Below, in pieces: positions 63,701 to 64,000 of a stretch of DNA of 64,000 nt. The position numbers and the translations under genes are program-made. The stretch comes from Lachnospiraceae bacterium (GTDB taxonomy: Bacteria > Bacillota > Clostridia > Lachnospirales > Lachnospiraceae): NCBI GenBank assembly GCA_910575555.1, contig CAJTFX010000011.1, forward strand, positions 1 through 64,000, given 5' to 3'. Below the pieces are notes generated by a model. That model saw nothing but the letters and a program-made list of their open reading frames with translations, ran no database searches and was not told where the DNA came from. The first letter of the stretch is position 1. Each line of letters starts with the position of its first letter.

Positions 63701-64000
63701 TCATAAAAACCTGTTCAGCAGACTGTCAATTCCCAGAAGCACAAAGGAAAGCAGCCCCCATCCCATAGAAAAACATGCCCAAAGCAAAACTAAAAGCTCC
63801 GCCAGATCCGGTTTCCCGGAGAACCATAAATATCCCATAGGAAGCAGTATCAGCAGGCCGAAAACAGTGGACAGCAAAACGCCCGCATAACCCAGATACG
63901 TCAGCTTTCCCATATCACGTTTCAAAATATCCTTTTCACACTGCATCAGCGTAAAGAACCGCTGATAAGGAGATTTTGCAGGGAAAGCTTTTACATATTT
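63701..64000 (-). CDS. Membrane protein, partial (runs off window)
   Basis: The frame is open through the window edge (…KSPYQRFFTLMQCEKDI before the first internal ATG at 63946), so the true start lies beyond 64000. The visible 99 residues end in two TM helices (YLGYAGVLLSTVFGLLILLPMGYLWF; LLVLLWACFSMGWGLLSFVLLGI). Not recognised. Convergent with the nuclease gene. Confidence 0.6.
   Translation of the reverse strand, partial: KYVKAFPAKSPYQRFFTLMQCEKDILKRDMGKLTYLGYAGVLLSTVFGLLILLPMGYLWFSGKPDLAELLVLLWACFSMGWGLLSFVLLGIDSLLNRFL

Noticed and set aside
1-64000. CRISPR arrays, tRNA or rRNA genes
   Set aside because: No regularly spaced repeats of CRISPR type and no recognisable tRNA or rRNA stretch; the only short tandem array is the 42-bp repeat without spacers.

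Overview
The window looks like a chromosome segment of a gut Firmicute, most likely Lachnospiraceae (Clostridia). This is inferred from moderate GC, strong AGGAGG ribosome sites, BspA-type and fibronectin-III-rich surface proteins, paired LytR-CpsA-Psr (LCP) proteins, and a pyruvate kinase with a C-terminal phosphohistidine-type domain. No rRNA, tRNA or CRISPR array was seen.

Region 1 (1-28.5 kb) is an accessory island. It holds a complete IS4-family element, a SLATT-like 2TM protein, two large membrane proteins with an N-terminal TIR domain and a C-terminal repeat domain, a TIR-SLOG fusion, a ParA-like ATPase with a small partner, two copies of a cysteine-cluster (YkgJ-type) protein, Uma2-type nucleases (one intact, one broken), a SIR2 remnant and a large interrupted surface protein. 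The middle (14.6-21.4 kb) is an IS graveyard: frameshifted ISL3, shrunken IS66, truncated IS630, IS110 and IS4 pieces. The YkgJ and ParA genes occur twice about 15 kb apart, the second ParA being a remnant. A near-identical palindrome lies just upstream of both the SLATT gene and the TIR-SLOG gene. TIR, SLOG, SLATT and SIR2 are all domains of NAD/nucleotide-based immunity (Thoeris- and CBASS-like systems), so the island probably works in, or is the relic of, such signalling.

Region 2 (28.5-35.5 kb) is a compact six-gene plus-strand cassette. Two stand-alone LanM-type dehydratase/kinase domain proteins (DUF4135) bracket a DUF2589 protein, a related protein, an unknown helical protein and a von Willebrand factor A protein with an intact metal site. 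I know of no described function for this combination. It is the best candidate for an undescribed system here.

Region 3 (35.5-61.7 kb) is envelope biogenesis plus housekeeping: three polytopic membrane proteins on the minus strand, then LCP ligase, amidase-FN3, glucosaminidase-FN3, tandem GT2 glycosyltransferase, zinc-ribbon protein, polyprenyl glycosylphosphotransferase, two GT2 enzymes, a second LCP ligase, glmS, an HtrA-type protease, carbamate kinase, pyruvate kinase and two related amidase lipoproteins. The logic is synthesis of a lipid-linked cell-wall glycan, its attachment to peptidoglycan by LCP proteins, and wall remodelling by hydrolases, with GlmS feeding amino-sugar supply.

Region 4 (61.7-63.6 kb) is a two-gene unit of an OLD/AAA-type ATPase and a probable PD-(D/E)XK nuclease, a plausible small defence system. 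It is followed by a partial membrane gene running off the window end.
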